DNA of 64,000 nt from Vitellaria paradoxa (GCA_019916065.1 CM034236.1:25244358-25308357); one strand, 5' to 3'; positions 1 through 12,169 are shown, counted from the first letter of the stretch. Notes: a model not told the origin generated them from the sequence alone. A program made the numbers and translations.

Positions 1-1692
1 CCTTGGATAAGTAAGGATAAGTGGATTTGTATAGTTTGTTTGCATGTATAACAGTGGATGATGATGAGGGTGGTGGTAAGGTTAAGCTACCTAAGATCAT
101 CTATAAGTTCCCGGAAGTATTCTTGAAGGATTTATCAAGATTGTTGTGTAAGCGTTAGGTAAAATTCTGTATTGATTTGCTTCCTAGAACATAACCCTCT
201 ATTGTTCTGTACAGGTTGGCACCAACAATGTTGGCTGAGTTGAAGACTCAAGTGATAGATTTGTTGATCAAGGGCACCAGCTTTATTTTGCTACTAAGAA
301 GAATAAGATATTAAGGAAGTGTATTGTTTATAAGAAGTTGAACAGGGTAACCATCAAGAATCGCCATCAAGAATTGGTACCCATTACCAAGGACTAATGA
401 CTTATTTAATCAGTTGAAGAGATCAATGGTGCTTTCAAATGTTAACTTGAGGTCCAGGTATCACCAGTTAAGGATGAGGAATGAGGATATTCTTAAGATA
501 GAATTTAGGACTCAATAGGGCCACCACGAGTTTCTTATGATGTCATTCGATTTAACTAATGCTCGTGTCATGTTTATGGATTTGATGAACAGAGTTTTTA
601 GTGCCTACCTCGATAGTTTGTGGTGGTATTTATTAATAATGTATTGGTATATTCCAAGATGGAGGAAGGGCATGAAGGACATTTGCGGGCAGTATTACAC
701 ATGTTGAAGGATCACTAATTATATGCCAAGTTGAGAAAGTCTAAGTTCTATCTCGAGAAAGTGAAGTTCCTTGGGCTTGTGGTTTTTGCAAATGGAGTTG
801 CAATGGATCCGTCCAAAGTTGAGGTTATCCTTGACTGGCGGAGACCGAAAACTGTATTTGAGATTCATAATTTCTTGGGTTTAGCAAGATACTATAGGAG
901 GTTCATTTTTAAGTTCTCCAACTTGGCCACTCATTTGATTAGGCTGAATCGGAAAGGAGTCAAGTTGGTTTGGGAAGAGGCCTGTGAGAGGTTCATTTTA
1001 TGAGATTTAGAAGAGGTTAACTACAACACCAGTGTTGATTATTTCTGAGAGGCGAGCAAGATATTAAGTGTACTGTGATGTTTCTAGGAAAGGTTTGTGT
1101 TGTCTTTTAATGCAGGGTGGAAGGGTAGTGGCTTACTTGTCGAGTAGTTGAAGACTCGTGAATAGAATTACTCAGTGCATAATTTGGAGTTGGCTACAGT
1201 TGTCTTTACCTTGAAGAGATGGAGGCACTATTTGTATGAGAAGAAGTCTAAGGTATTTTTTGATCATAAGAGCTTGAAGTACATTTTCACACAAAAGGAT
1301 CTAAACATTAGGCAAAGAAGATGTATGGAGTTTATGGGGGACTAAGACTTTGATTTGTAGTATTACCTAGGTAGGCTAATGTGGTGCTAGAAGTTCTCAG
1401 TAAGAAAACTTGTTATTTCTTAGTGAGTTTTTTTTTTTTTTTTTTTTTTTGGGTAACCCAAAACCTTTCTAGTTTGTTGTAGTTCTTTTCAAACCACGTA
1501 GCTAATCGGTAAACCAAGGAGATCTGCACTGCCTTCAGGCATATCTCGCATAAATCAGGAATCAAACTTGTATACTCTTTATGAGAAGTATGTCCACGAG
1601 CCATTCGGACTGATCTCAAGAGACTCCTTACTGAGTTTTTCTATCCAAGAGTGGGAGATGATGAGTGATTGGGATAAAAAGCTTATTGTAAC
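1..1692 (+). pseudogene. Decayed Ty3/gypsy (chromovirus-type) pol fragment
   Basis: Conceptual translation, with frequent stops and frame changes, follows the order of a Ty3/gypsy reverse transcriptase: a segment resembling the linker before RT (about 85-260), the LAPTMLAELKTQ block (about 211-250), an RYPLPR-like block (about 370), a region matching YHQLR and the [10 protein letters not shown] block (about 455-570), then a 90-codon open segment at 731-1003 with KVKFLGLVV and NFLGLARYYRRFI. RNase H-like sequence follows and ends near 1400 with a degraded ADALSRK-like motif. The frame resumes after the SINE at 1628-1690. No LTR is seen next to it. The motif pattern fits Del/Tekay-type chromoviruses. 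Too many stops to be functional. Confidence 0.85.
1428..1627 (-). mobile_element. tRNA-derived SINE inserted in the gypsy pol remnant (family 1, copy 1)
   Basis: Read on the minus strand, the segment has a pol III B-box-like GTTTGATTCC, a weak A-box region upstream, and ends in GGGTTACCC followed by a poly(A) tail (poly-T on the plus strand at 1428-1451). Flanking bases TTAGTGAGTTTTT (left) and TTACTGAGTTTTT (right, 1628-1640) form a 13-bp target-site duplication with one mismatch. A related copy lies at 51725-51904 on the plus strand. Removing it restores continuity of the pol remnant on both sides. Confidence 0.8.
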
Positions 1693-1989
1693 ATATGAAA
1701 GTTTTTTAGTAATAAAATACTTGCTTTTCCTTTTTGGTAGATAATAAAATACTTAAAAAAAAATACTTGCTTACATTCCGAAAATAAATAAATAAAATTC
1801 CTATGGTGAGGACCTGGTTAAAATATATATATATATAGACCCAAATTAATGGGCTGAGGGATAAATGCATCAAACCATAGTTCTAGATCTTACCAGCCTA
1901 TTTAACACGAAAATTTAAAAAATAAAATACTTCGAGCTACATTACCAAACGGTCTCTAATTCAAGATGGCTTCACAACTGGGTTACATT
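1693..1989. other. AT-rich sequence, nothing recognised
   Basis: No coding potential and no recognisable element. A short (AT)n run lies near 1828-1840. Confidence 0.5.
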
Positions 1990-2234
1990 GTTGGATGCCC
2001 ATTTGTATTATTAATCCTATTTGTACTAAGTCTATTAGGTTGAGCCTACGTGTACTCGTGTTTGCTAATCTATCTACTTGAAATGTAAGTGAAAAATTAA
2101 TTAGTAGATTAGGTTAGAGTAAGTGTATTGCTCTTAGTGGTGTGCCCTTCCATTTTGGGAGTTGTATTGACCATAATCTATCATATATAATTTTTGGTAA
2201 TAAAATAAATTGCCTACCTACCAGAAAAAAACAT
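1990..2234 (+). mobile_element. 3' end of a poly(A)-tailed retroposon (family 2, truncated copy)
   Basis: About 200 bp align with the reverse complement of 26680-26900. Shared blocks are TGTAAGTGAAAA, AGATTAGGTTAGAG, GGGAGTTGTATTG and the terminal CTACCTACCA plus A-run (here ending near 2234). The longer copy at 26676-28218 shows the same 3' end with a poly(A) tail and target duplication, so this copy is probably 5'-truncated, as is usual for LINE-mobilised sequences. Confidence 0.6.
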
Positions 2235-3084
2235 ATTTATTGTGTGCTAACACCCACCCACTTAAATTTAATTATTTTAAATCATATTTTAGATAAAAAT
2301 AATTTGAAAATTGTATGAAAATAAATAGTTTAGTATTAAAATAAATATTTTTATAAGAAAGTATAAATAAAAAATATAAAAATACCTATAATATTAAAAA
2401 AGTTATACACTATATAATTATTTTGGATCGAATCGGAGCCCAGTCAATTTTTACAATTTCAAACCCGATTCATTTAGTTAAATTGAATTCAAAATTTTTC
2501 CTAATCTTTAAATAAAAAAGAAAGGGGGAAAAAGAAAAAGCGGGCGTGAAGCTTGTGTCCGCTCACAAATCAAGGTAGGTTGTTGTAACATTCAAATGAC
2601 TTGATATCTATATATATTCAGCCAAATATTTAATAGTAAATCTATTTAAATTACCCTATCTTAATATATTTGTTAAAAGTTAAAAACAACAATTTTCATT
2701 TTTTTTTCTAATACATTGGAAGCGTTGCTTGAGGGAATATGAGTTGCACTAAAATAAATAAATAAATAAAAATTTCTTTCCATTGGACTACTCGCCTCTT
2801 CCTTACAGAACAATTATTTATCTAGGTCAACTTCACGAAATAGTTTTACTTACCAAAAATAAAACTTCACTAATAGTTAATAAACAAGAACTTCAGTTTT
2901 TTCATTTCGAAAAAAAAGTTAAATTAGATCACTAACATATTTAAATTTTCTTGATTGCCAAAAATAGCCATGGGATTTGGTTCGTGATTTCATGAAAATC
3001 GGATGTTTTTATCCTTAAATTAGGTTAGGAACTAGTTTAGAACCAGGATTTGCCAATGAAGGAATGGAATTTGAAATAATGGTG

Positions 3085-3119
<35 letters not shown>

Positions 3120-4615
3120 CGGTAAAAGAAGTTGCACCATTATTTCAATTTGGTACTCTCTTGTAACAAACTTCTCTAATTTGGTTCAATAAAAAAAAAT
3201 AAAGGTAAATTACATCAAAAATAATTAAAATACCATTTGATATACTTATTTTGAATCTATTATCCATTTTAAATTTTTTAAAATAAGGAAAACAATTCAA
3301 AACATGTTTGGTCACTCTTATTTTCAATATCTATTTTAGAAAATAAAAAAAGACTTTACACATAAAATTCAATATAATTTAAAGTCATTTTGAATATTTT
3401 TTAACCCAAAACAAAGCATTTTTAACCCAAAACAAAGAAAAATTCAAAACACAAAAAAAAAAAAAAAAATATCAAACCAAATGCGTTTTCAATCTTCTTA
3501 AAATATGAATTTCAAAACGAAAAACAAAATAGAAAACAAAAAATAAAAATACAAACCAAACACCAGGTATTTGATCAAAATACACAAAATATTCTTATAG
3601 TTTCTTCTAATTAATTTTTTGGTTAGTAAGCATCTTTTTTTTTTTCTTTTTCTATTTGTGTAAATTATAGTTTTTGAAATTACACTTACTACTCTTCCTT
3701 TTAATTTAATTACTTCCCTTTATTTTGGTTTGATACTCCCAATCAGTGTTTACGTGTGCTTAATTGATGACTAAAACTTAGATGTATTTTTCTAATGATT
3801 TTGAACTATTTTGACTACTAAATCATTAATCTAAAATTGAGGAATATCTTATCACCATTCAAAACCTGTAAATCGTAATCTTTGAGATACACAATGAAAT
3901 TCGGCCCAAATATATAATTGAATATGTAAATTTTTAATTGGAACGTATCTCAAAATCTTAGAATGACCAAATTTATTTGATATATTTTCAAGTGTCCAAT
4001 TATTAATTTGACATTAGAGAGATCACTCAATGTAACTTTATAGTAAGATCTTTGATTCTTATAATATTGTCAAAGATTCTTATATAGGGCTTTCTAAATT
4101 CATCCACAGATCAACTCCAAACTGCACAGTAACATTAGAAAGAAATATATAACAAAATTTTAAAAATGGTAGCAAGTGTTCCTTAAAAAAACTTAAGAAT
4201 ACATTGTATATTTCATCAACCTTAGGAATATCTAATATAATTTACTCAAAAGCTAATAATAAAAGGAATCAATTAAACATATTTAACCTACAGGACAGGA
4301 GGAATCTAACGACCAAGACTCAATAAGAACCTTTAAACTGGGGGTGTTATGGACTTACTGCACTATATTTCTAACCTGACTAATGAAATAGTAAAAGTAC
4401 ATCTGGTTCTCACTGAAATAATACATAAAACAAGAGAAATCCATCAATTCAGTTGCACTGACCCCTTCAATCATACTGTAACTTTACTGCACCCAGCCAG
4501 AAGAATATCATCCACTTAGAATTAGTGATTCCATTTAGTTTGATAATGTCAACATTGTCCAAAACTAACGTATGCGTAATCACCTAATGTATAGTTGTTC
4601 AAAGCATTAATATAC
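2235..4615. other. AT-rich intergenic DNA with MITE-like remnant
   Basis: No gene is supported. A (TC)15 microsatellite occurs at 3087-3116. Around 3302-3562, imperfect inverted ends of the form ATGTTTGGT...ACCAAACACC bracket an AT-rich core, suggesting an old MITE; its ends and target duplication are not clear. The 60-codon reading frame near 3145-3327 is a low-complexity artefact. Confidence 0.5.
3087..3116. repeat. (TC)15 microsatellite
   Basis: Uninterrupted TC dinucleotides, 30 bp. Confidence 0.95.
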
Positions 4616-5540
4616 AGGGTCAATTATATTGACAACCTTTCATAACTCTTAACACTTTGATCTCCTCGTCTATTTAGAAAGGGTTTTGTTTAGTAACTGC
4701 TAAAAAAATTCATTAAGTTTTTATTTATTTATTTATTTATTATTCTTTAATTATTTCAATATATTTCTAATATGATTATTATTTACATATATTTAAATTT
4801 GAAACTTATGATTGGAGATTTGTATGAATTAGATCAAATAAATCATTTGTTTTTTGTTATAAATTAAATAAATTGAATTTTTTCTTATCCCATCCCAAAA
4901 AAAAAAAAAAAAAAAAACTCAAACCTAATTTTGATAAAGAATCTAACAAAATTAATTCTTGAATCTTACTAATAAATATTTTTATTTTTTATTCGATATT
5001 TATTATATATATTTAATTTTAATAACAAATAATAGAAAATGTATCCTCCAATTTTTTTAAAAGAAAATAAGCTAAATTTAAATTAAAAAAGAACTAAATT
5101 AAATGAAAATATTGTTATTAGGTTTAATTTAATTTTTTTATTTTCTTTAAGTTTTGTTCACCCTGTTTGTTTATACAAAATAATATAAAAAATCTATTTT
5201 ATTTTCAGTCGAGGTTTTTTTTTTTTTTTTTTTGTGGATAGAATAAGAAAAATTTCGATTTATTTAATTTGTAACAGAAAATCAAATGATTTATGTAAAC
5301 TAACCCTTGCAAACTTCTAATTATAAGTTTAAAATTCAATTAAGTGAGTAATAATCACATTAGAAATTTATTGAGATAATTAAATAATAATAAATAAATA
5401 AAAAGATAATAGACTTTTTTAACGATTTCTAAACAGAACCCTTTATAATAAATGAAAGGATCAAAATATTAGAGTTAATAGATAAATGGAATGAATTAAA
5501 AAATAAGTATACTTTTAGAAGTATCAGGGTAATTAACCCT
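4616..5540. mobile_element. Foldback / MULE-MITE-like element with long terminal inverted repeats
   Basis: The two ends are inverted copies of each other over roughly 280 bp. The left arm begins AGGGTCAATTA (4616) and the right arm ends TAATTAACCCT (5540). Inside, AAAGGGTTTTGTTTAG (4678 onward) mirrors CTAAACAGAACCCTTT (to 5444), and AAATCATTTGTTTTTTGTTA mirrors the TAACAGAAAATCAAATGATT region near 5271-5290. The core is AT-rich with homopolymer runs and no coding capacity. Long inverted ends suggest a Mutator-like non-autonomous element, but a convincing 9-bp target duplication is not visible, so the superfamily is uncertain. Confidence 0.7.
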
Positions 5541-5889
5541 AATTTATATAGAGAGAGAGGGTTGCATTACAAGCACTGTGTAACTGGAGTTCCGATCACA
5601 TTTTTACTAATTAACATCAACTAGCCATTGTTTGCAACAGAATAATGGTGTAATTCATGCACGATGAATTTTTCTTTTTTCACATGAATATATGCGCCAA
5701 TACACTACATTTTGCAAAAAATAAGTTACACACAAATGACGGATTCTTTTTTCTCCGGAGGTTGGGGGGGGGGGAATTATTGTAATTTTGGCCAAAAAAA
5801 TTGAACATCCCTCAGTCTCGCTCCTCAAATTTCTGATAGTCTCTCTTTGTCAGTAATTTTTCAATCAAATCCTACCCGTCACTTCATAC
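5541..5889. other. AT-rich left flank of the large retrotransposon
   Basis: No gene seen. It ends in CATAC (5885-5889), the left copy of the target-site duplication of the Tat element. Confidence 0.6.
5885..5889. repeat. Target-site duplication CATAC, left copy
   Basis: Identical to 24991-24995; five bases is the usual duplication size for Ty3/gypsy integrases. Confidence 0.93.
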
Positions 5890-6589
5890 TGTACACACAA
5901 ATTTCGTGTTTGGAAATAAACACAAAAATTACAGTAACAAATTAGAATTTTATTGATTTGTAGAAAGTGGAATACAATCTCTGATAATTTCTAATCAAAG
6001 AAATAAAATCCTCTGATTCTTCTTCTTCGAAAAGTCGATACGAGGCTTTGAAGCTTGATCTCGAATCAACACTTGTATCTTCTTGTTGCTTGAGAGTCTG
6101 TGGGGCTTTGGCAGCTTGATCCAGCAGAGTCTCCTTGTATGCAAAAGGGTGTCTTTTACACTTGGGGGTGACCCCTATTTATAGATGTGTGGGAGAGAGT
6201 TACAGTTGAATTCAATCTCTCCCGGGATAATTATCTCACTATTTAATTTATTAAATAATAGATAATATCCAAGACTTTAGATAATATCAAACCACTTAAA
6301 TAATTATCTCATTATTTTATTTATTAAATAAGAGATAAAATCAAGTAATTTGGATATCATTATAATTCTTAAATAATTATCTCTTATTTATTTATTTATT
6401 TAAGAGATAAAAATTAAGAAATGATAATTATCTTTAGAGCTTGTCACATGTGGCGGCATGTGATTCGTCCACTTGTGTAGCTTTGTTGAAATCCTCCACA
6501 AGACACGTGGCAAGATTTGATTTGTTAATTTAATTGGGCTTTATTTGACACGTGGCAATTTATGATTGGCCAAATTTTGTGTGTCTACA
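5890..6589 (-). repeat. 3' LTR of the Tat element (700 bp)
   Basis: Matches 24291-24990 over its full length, with differences noticed at the ATTACAG/ATTGCAG site near the left end, the CAAAAGGGTG/CAAAAGAGTG site, and the GACACGTGG/GACATGTGG site near the right end. On the minus strand it has G-box-like ACACGTGGC motifs (6503-6511 and 6548-6556) upstream of a TATA box (6185-6175, TCTATAAATAG). Three AT-rich palindromic units built on ATAATTATCTC lie between them (about 6229-6433). Confidence 0.95.
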
Positions 6590-6601
6590 AATGCCCCCTC
6601 G
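6590..6601 (-). other. Polypurine tract of the Tat element
   Basis: Immediately upstream of the 3' LTR on the minus strand the sequence reads CGAGGGGGCATT, a G-rich purine run suited to priming plus-strand synthesis. Confidence 0.8.
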
Positions 6602-7464
6602 AGACTTGATCACGTACACGTTACGATAGTGTTGAAGAGTGAGCGGGTCTCGAATTTGAAGTTTTGATACCATTGACTAGAACATTTTGGATTCTTGTAC
6701 AATGATAAATTTTTTTGAAATTTGATGCAAGCCACATTTCAAATATTTTAATTTCTGTAATAGAAATTAAAATAATGAATTTTGAATTTATTTTGAATTC
6801 CGAATTTGAGTTGGAATTAAAATTTGTTTTTTTTTTATTTTGAATTCCAAATTTGGGTTGGAATCAAAATAATGAATTTGATTTTATTTTGAATTTCAAA
6901 ATTTGAGTTGGAATTAAGATTTTGTCTTTATTCCGAATTCCAAATTTGTGTTGGAATCGAAATAAATTTTTTTTTTTAATAAAATTTCTCATCCTAAGTA
7001 ATTTCGGATCTTCTAATTGAAATAGAATTGATGCCCAATTTTTTTTTTTTTTTTTTTTTTTTGAACTTCAATTCTACGGCAAGACTTGGTCACGGAAGTC
7101 TTTGATTTAGCTTGGGAAACCCTTCACGTTGCTTTGTTTTGTGTTTCCAAGAAATCCTTCGGGTATAGTTTGGATGAATGAAATGAGAATTTTGAGTGGG
7201 GTCCACATTTGTGGTGAATTTGAGCAATCCAAGTACAACCCACATATATTATTAGAATTCCAAAATTTATAAGGATTCCGAGTACTTCCAAGGACTTGTG
7301 TGCTGTAGGAGACTCGAAAGACTAGAATTAGTTTTAATTCTAGTATGACTTGGACTTGAAATTTACCTCGACTTTGACAATTTAATTTAATTGAGGTTCT
7401 TTCCTTTTAGAATTTGATCACGATTTTGAATCCAAATCACAATGGAAGTAGGATTCAATTTTGC
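6602..7464. other. Non-coding 3' region of the Tat element with degenerate repeats
   Basis: No ORF is supported. About 6770-6965 holds three to four degenerate repeats of roughly 60 bp built on GAATTCCAAATTTGAGTTGGAAT. The rest is AT-rich with poly-T runs. On the plus strand this is the upstream region of the antisense gene promoter. Confidence 0.65.
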
Positions 7465-7474
7465 CTATATAAAG
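7465..7474 (+). promoter_or_regulatory. TATA box of the antisense PMD gene
   Basis: CTATATAAAG lies in otherwise unstructured sequence, followed by a CT/CA-rich stretch typical of plant transcription start regions. A four-codon upstream ORF (ATG at 7566, TGA at 7578-7580) is followed at once by a donor-like GAG|GTAATC (GT at 7582-7583). The next strong acceptor, a pyrimidine-rich TTTCTTTTCAG, ends at 9149, three bases before the main ATG. I infer a 5'-UTR intron of about 1.57 kb; transcript data would decide. Confidence 0.6.
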
Positions 7475-7875
7475 ACGTCTCCGTCTAATCTTTTCTTCAA
7501 TTCAAAATAACTCTTGGTAAAGTGGAGCAAAGTAGCATTATATTCTTTTTTTTTTTTTCTCGTGCATGGCGAAGCAGTGAGGTAATCTTCCTTTCAACTT
7601 CACAGCATCAATCTTCAATTGCTGTCTTTATGATTTGAATGTCATTGTGCGTAACTCCAAACTAATGATGGATGGCCTCTTTTTTTTTTTTTTTTTTTTT
7701 TTTTAACGAATAGAATGTCTGAATTTTTTTTTTTTTTTTTCGGCACCCTTTTTTTTGAATCCCAACGTACACTTTTTTTTTTTTGCTAACTCCATTTTTT
7801 TTTCTTTTCTCCTTTTTTTTTTTTCATTGTAGCATCTCCAACATTGGGCTAAAGTTTTTCGTGCCAACATCGGTT

Positions 7876-8358
7876 TGTGTTTACATCAACCAGAGCCTTT
7901 GAATTCGGATTCGGCAAGAATTTGAGGCTGAAAGACATTCGTGAGGGCAGCCGTTCGGGTCTACATCAGCCAGAGCCTTTGAGTTCGGCTTCGGCAAGAA
8001 CTCGGGGCTGAAAGACGTCCGTGCCATCAACTGTTTGCGTCTACATCAGCCAGAGCCTTTGAGTTCGGCTTCGGCAAGAACTCGGGGCTGAAAGACGTCC
8101 GTGCCATCAACCGTTCGCGTCTACATCAGCCAGAGCCTTTGAGTTCGGCTTCGGCAAGAACTCGGGGCTGAAAGACGTTCGTGGTAGCAACCGTTCGCGT
8201 CTACATCAGCCAGAGCCTTTGAGTTCGGCTTCGGCAAGAACTCGGGGCTGAAAGACGTTCGTGGTAGCAACCGTTCGCATCTACATCAGCCAGAGCCTTT
8301 GAGTTCGGCTTCGACAAGAACTCGGGGCTGAAAGACGTTCGTGGTAGCTATCGTTCGT
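7876..8358 (+). repeat. 80-bp tandem repeat, about 6 copies
   Basis: Units start near 7880, 7960, 8040, 8120, 8200 and 8280 (spacing exactly 80 for the last five), each with TCTACATCAGCCAGAGCC and CAAGAACTCGGGGCTG. The first unit is diverged. The array lies inside the inferred 5'-UTR intron of the antisense gene and just outside the duplicated block, so only one array exists. Confidence 0.92.
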
Positions 8359-8554
8359 GCCACCAGAACTTTTAGAGCTGACTTGGGGACTGCATTGAAG
8401 GCCTTTAGGATTTCTTTATCAGATTCGTACGGTATTGAGATTGCTTTTATTCAAATAATGGTTGCTTTCAACGATTGTTCACTGTATGACCAGAAGATTC
8501 TTTGTTTTTCAAGAATGCAATGTCGTAGTACGGATGCATACATGTTCAAGAAGG

Positions 8555-9052
8555 TTCTGTCTAGGAGGTTGGATTTTAAGTGGGACCGACGTGACTCCTC
8601 CAATCTTTCCTGGGAACTTGCTTAAGTTCTGTCTAGGAGGTTGGATTTTAAGTGGGACCGATGTGACCCCTCCAATCTTTCCTGGGAACTTGCTTAAGTT
8701 CTGTCTAGGAGATCGGATTTTAAGTGGGACCAGTGTGACCCCTCCAATCTTTCCTGGGAACTTATTTAAGTTCTGTCAAGGAGATTGGATTTTAAGTGGG
8801 ACCGATGTGACCCCTCCAATCTTTCCTGGGAACTTGCTTAAGTTCTGTCTAGGAGATTGGATTTTAAGTGGGACCGATGTGACCCCTCCAATCTTTCCTG
8901 GGAACTTGCTTAAGTTCTGTCTAGGAGATTGGATTTTAAGTGGGACCGATGTGACCCTTCCAATCTTTCCTGGGAACTTGCTTAAGTTCTGTCTAGGAGA
9001 TTGAATTTTAAGTGGGACCGATGTGACCCCTCCAATCTCTTCTGGGAACCTT
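8555..9052 (+). repeat. 72-bp minisatellite, about 7 copies (copy 1)
   Basis: Units of exactly 72 bp begin at 8555, 8627, 8699, 8771, 8843, 8915 and 8987, each with GTCTAGGAG, TGGATTTTAAGTGGGACC and TTTCCTGGGAACTTGC. Because 72 is divisible by three, both strands stay open through the array and yield periodic pseudo-proteins; these are not considered coding. The array lies in the inferred 5'-UTR intron. Confidence 0.95.
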
Positions 9053-9152
9053 TCGAAGATGGTACAATTCATTTTTACATTAGGATTCATTGTCAAAGGC
9101 AGTTTTCATCAATTGAAAGCCTTAGCGTCAGACCTTTGTTTCTTTTCAGATC

Positions 9153-12100
9153 ATGGTTACCTTCAAAGATTATTTACGTCATGACCAGAAGATACTCTCT
9201 ATTATTAAAGAAGACGGTGATCCTACGACGGCCTTGGACTTACCAGTGTTTGATCCAATCATTGGCTACTTTTCTCACAATTGGTCCCCTTCTGTTGATT
9301 CGCCTCACCTGACGCGATGGTGTATTGCTTTGAGGAGTGATTTGTTTGATCATAGTAATTCAACCACTATTTCTTCAGAAGCGTTGTTCTTGCAGTCTTC
9401 TCTTCATTCTAAAGATTATGATGCTGATCGTTTTACGCTATTGGGTGATCGTATTGACAAAGGCGAAACTTCTTGGGACACTTCTCCTTTTGACTTCGGT
9501 GAATTCTCCTATATTCCCAAATATTGGGAATGGTTAGAAGATGTACTCAGTCGTCATAAAAGAATTTTGACCAAAGCAGGTATATACGATGCTGTTTACG
9601 CTTCTTTATTCACCTATGACCGTAGCGACAATCTTATTCGATCGCTTTGTGAATCTTGGTGTTCTTCAACGAATACTTTTCATACTCCAACGGGCGAGCT
9701 ATCCATCTCCTTATGGGATTTGCGCAATATTGGTGGCTTATCAGTTCAAGGTATATTTTATGATGAAGTCATCCCATCCAGAAAAGAATTATTAGGCTTT
9801 GATAAGAACAAGACATTGTTTCTTCCCCCGAGTTGCAAGTATTTATTCTCAGCATATTATAAACTTTATCACGAGAGTGCGGATGGTGAAGTTAAAACTC
9901 ATGATTGGGTCAAATTTTGGTTTAGAGGTCCTGAAAGATATGCAGCACCTCCCAAAAGAGTAAACAAAAAGAGGTTTAACAAGCCAAGGACCCGTTATAA
10001 TCCTTCGGGCATCATAAATGAACTAGTTCAACGTCCCACGGAAGAAGAAGGAGCCTTTGATGATTTAGCCATTAAGGCAAGCGTCAGAGAAGAGACTTAT
10101 CTAGCTGCCCTTTTATCTTGTTGGCTATGTAGATTTGTCTTTCCTACTGTTAAAATTGACAACATTCGTCCTGGTGTTTTCAAAGTAGCAAGTATGATGG
10201 CTCGTGGTGAGAAGTTCTCTTTAGCAGTGCCAGTCCTTACAAGTATCTATCATGGTTTAGGAGAAATTTCTTCATCTCCATTTCCCAGCAAATGTAATGT
10301 GGCATTCCCAATCCATTATGTTTATGGATGGCTTGGTCATTATTTTGATTGCTATTTTGCATCTTCTCGTCCGCAAAGTGGTGCTCGAATGGTGAAATTT
10401 TCTGGTGAGAAAATGGCCAAGTATTTCGATGATACAGAGGCTCAAATCCTTCTTAAAAATGCTAATCTTTCCAACTCTTCATCTTTATTCTTGGGTAAGG
10501 AGAAGGATATATCTTTAGTTGATACCGGAAATCAACCAGCTCCATGGGATGACTACATTATTAGTATTCGTTGTAGCTATTTGACTTTACGTCGAGGAGA
10601 TGAGCTTATTGTGGAATCTTATAGTCCCATAAGATTTGCCAGACAATTTAACTTTTGTCAAAGCATTCCTGGGAAGTTGAAGATTGATCTTGGGTCTGGG
10701 ATTGTAGCAGAAATAGCTCAACTTTGGCAATCTTGTATTCAATTGGGCACCAATGCCAAATTTATGATTCCAGCATTTTCTTCCAAAAGTCTTGCTACGA
10801 AGAACTATGTTGGGTGGTGGGCAAAACGTTCAAGTAATTATTGTAGGAAAAGTTCTAGTCTCGTCATAAAACTTCCAAAACTTAATCATTCCGTTGCAAT
10901 TTTGAAGAAGAATAAGAGGGAAGTTACTGAACATACACCAGTCTTCAGAGAAAAGCAGGTTGATGCTAGAGATGTGCTTGAAGGCATGGCGAAGAGAGAT
11001 GCAAAAATCTCGAATAAGGGATCATTAGTTAAGAAGAGTCAAAACTGCTTACCACCTGCTGACGAACATAGCTCTAGTGGAGGTGATCGCCATTGGAAAC
11101 GTCCTAAAAGAAAAACCTCAGCTTTTGAATTGGAAGATATTAATCTTGATTTGGATGACATTTTTCCTAATACCTCAAACCCTTCTTTGCCTCTAGAAGA
11201 ATTCGGGAATCAAGTAAGTATTATTATTATTATTATATTTTTTTTTTTTTGGTAAAATTTATTTTGGAATATATATTCTCCATGATCCCTTTTATTAATC
11301 TAAGCTTTTACTTGTAGCTGGGAAACAACGATGAGTTTGCTGAGGTGGATGATATGATTTTGGAAGAGAATGAGAAATCTATTGATGGGCCAAATTCATT
11401 CGATATATTGGTTGCTCAACCTGAAGTTTCCAAAGTCGCAGATAATATAACTTCTCATCCTATTGTTGAAGATCATCCTGTAGAAGTGATTCAACAAACT
11501 TCTATGAGACCCATGGATCCTGCCCCTTCAACTATTTCCATATTCAAGGTAGATGACTTGATTTCTAATTGTCAACGTACCTACCTTACATTGTTATGGA
11601 ATGGCCTATCTCAGAAAATAGGTAGATCTAGCTTGACTCATCTTCACACGATTGAAGAAGAAGCTGAGAAAGTATTGAAGGAAATGGAAAGAGTTAGTGT
11701 CTCGAATTTGTCTTCCTTAAGGGATTTACTAATAGGACTTTTTCGTGATCTCCAACTCTACAATTCTAGCCGATCTTCTTCAGCGAAAAAAATGTCTCAA
11801 CAATCACATGATGAGCAGTTGACGAAGATCAAGAATGAACTCTCCAATATTGAAGCTGAAGAAGGTATTCAGGCCAAAGACTTGCAATCTCTTGAGACCA
11901 CGGTTATGGAGTTCAAACTTGAAAAGGAGCAGTTGGAAGAGAAGTTGAATGCTCTCACCACTCAGATTGAAGAATCGGAGCCACAAATTTCTGAGAGGAG
12001 ATCAGAGCTATCTAAGTTACAAGCTATTGCGTCAAGTCTCAGGGAAGAGATCTCTGTTATTGAAAGAAAGCTTGTTTTAACCAATGAGGACGTCCGATGC

Positions 12101-12169
12101 TTAGCAAACATGGAGCAAATGCTAGAAGCGAGACGTAATGAACTGAGAGACTTCAAGCTTTTCCCTTAG
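9153..12169 (+). CDS. Plant mobile domain (PMD) protein with C-terminal coiled coil, copy 1 (two exons)
   Basis: Exon 1 is 9153-11213 (687 codons) and exon 2 is 11318-12169. The 104-bp intron starts GTAAGT and ends TTACTTGTAG, is T-rich and phase 0, giving about 970 residues. The start follows a strong acceptor (AG at 9148-9149) by three bases. Residues about 165-200 carry the PMD signature (CESWCSSTNTFH, then GELSISLWDLRNIGGLSVQG) and about 316-398 the second PMD block (CWLCRFVFP, AVPVLTSIYHGLG). A basic KRPKRK stretch near residue 650 could be a nuclear signal. Exon 2 has an acidic N-terminal part and a heptad-rich coiled coil in its last 120 residues. It lies antisense to gag-pol within a Tat element, as described for antisense ORFs of Retand-type elements. 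Host PMD proteins (MAIN/MAIL family) act in the nucleus in genome stability and silencing; the role of the transposon-borne version is unknown. Confidence 0.88.
11214..11317 (+). other. Intron of PMD gene copy 1
   Basis: CAA|GTAAGT donor and TTACTTGTAG|CTG acceptor. It contains (ATT)n and a poly-T tract, and stops occur in all frames. Joining the exons keeps the reading frame at codon 687/688. Confidence 0.85.

Noticed and set aside
7876..9052. CRISPR-like regular repeats
   Set aside because: Contiguous 80-bp and 72-bp tandem units without unique spacers, in a plant retrotransposon.
8462..9096. Long open frames on both strands through the 72-bp array (also 12293-13160 and its minus strand)
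   Set aside because: Frames stay open only because the period is divisible by three; sequences are purely periodic and lie in the inferred intron.
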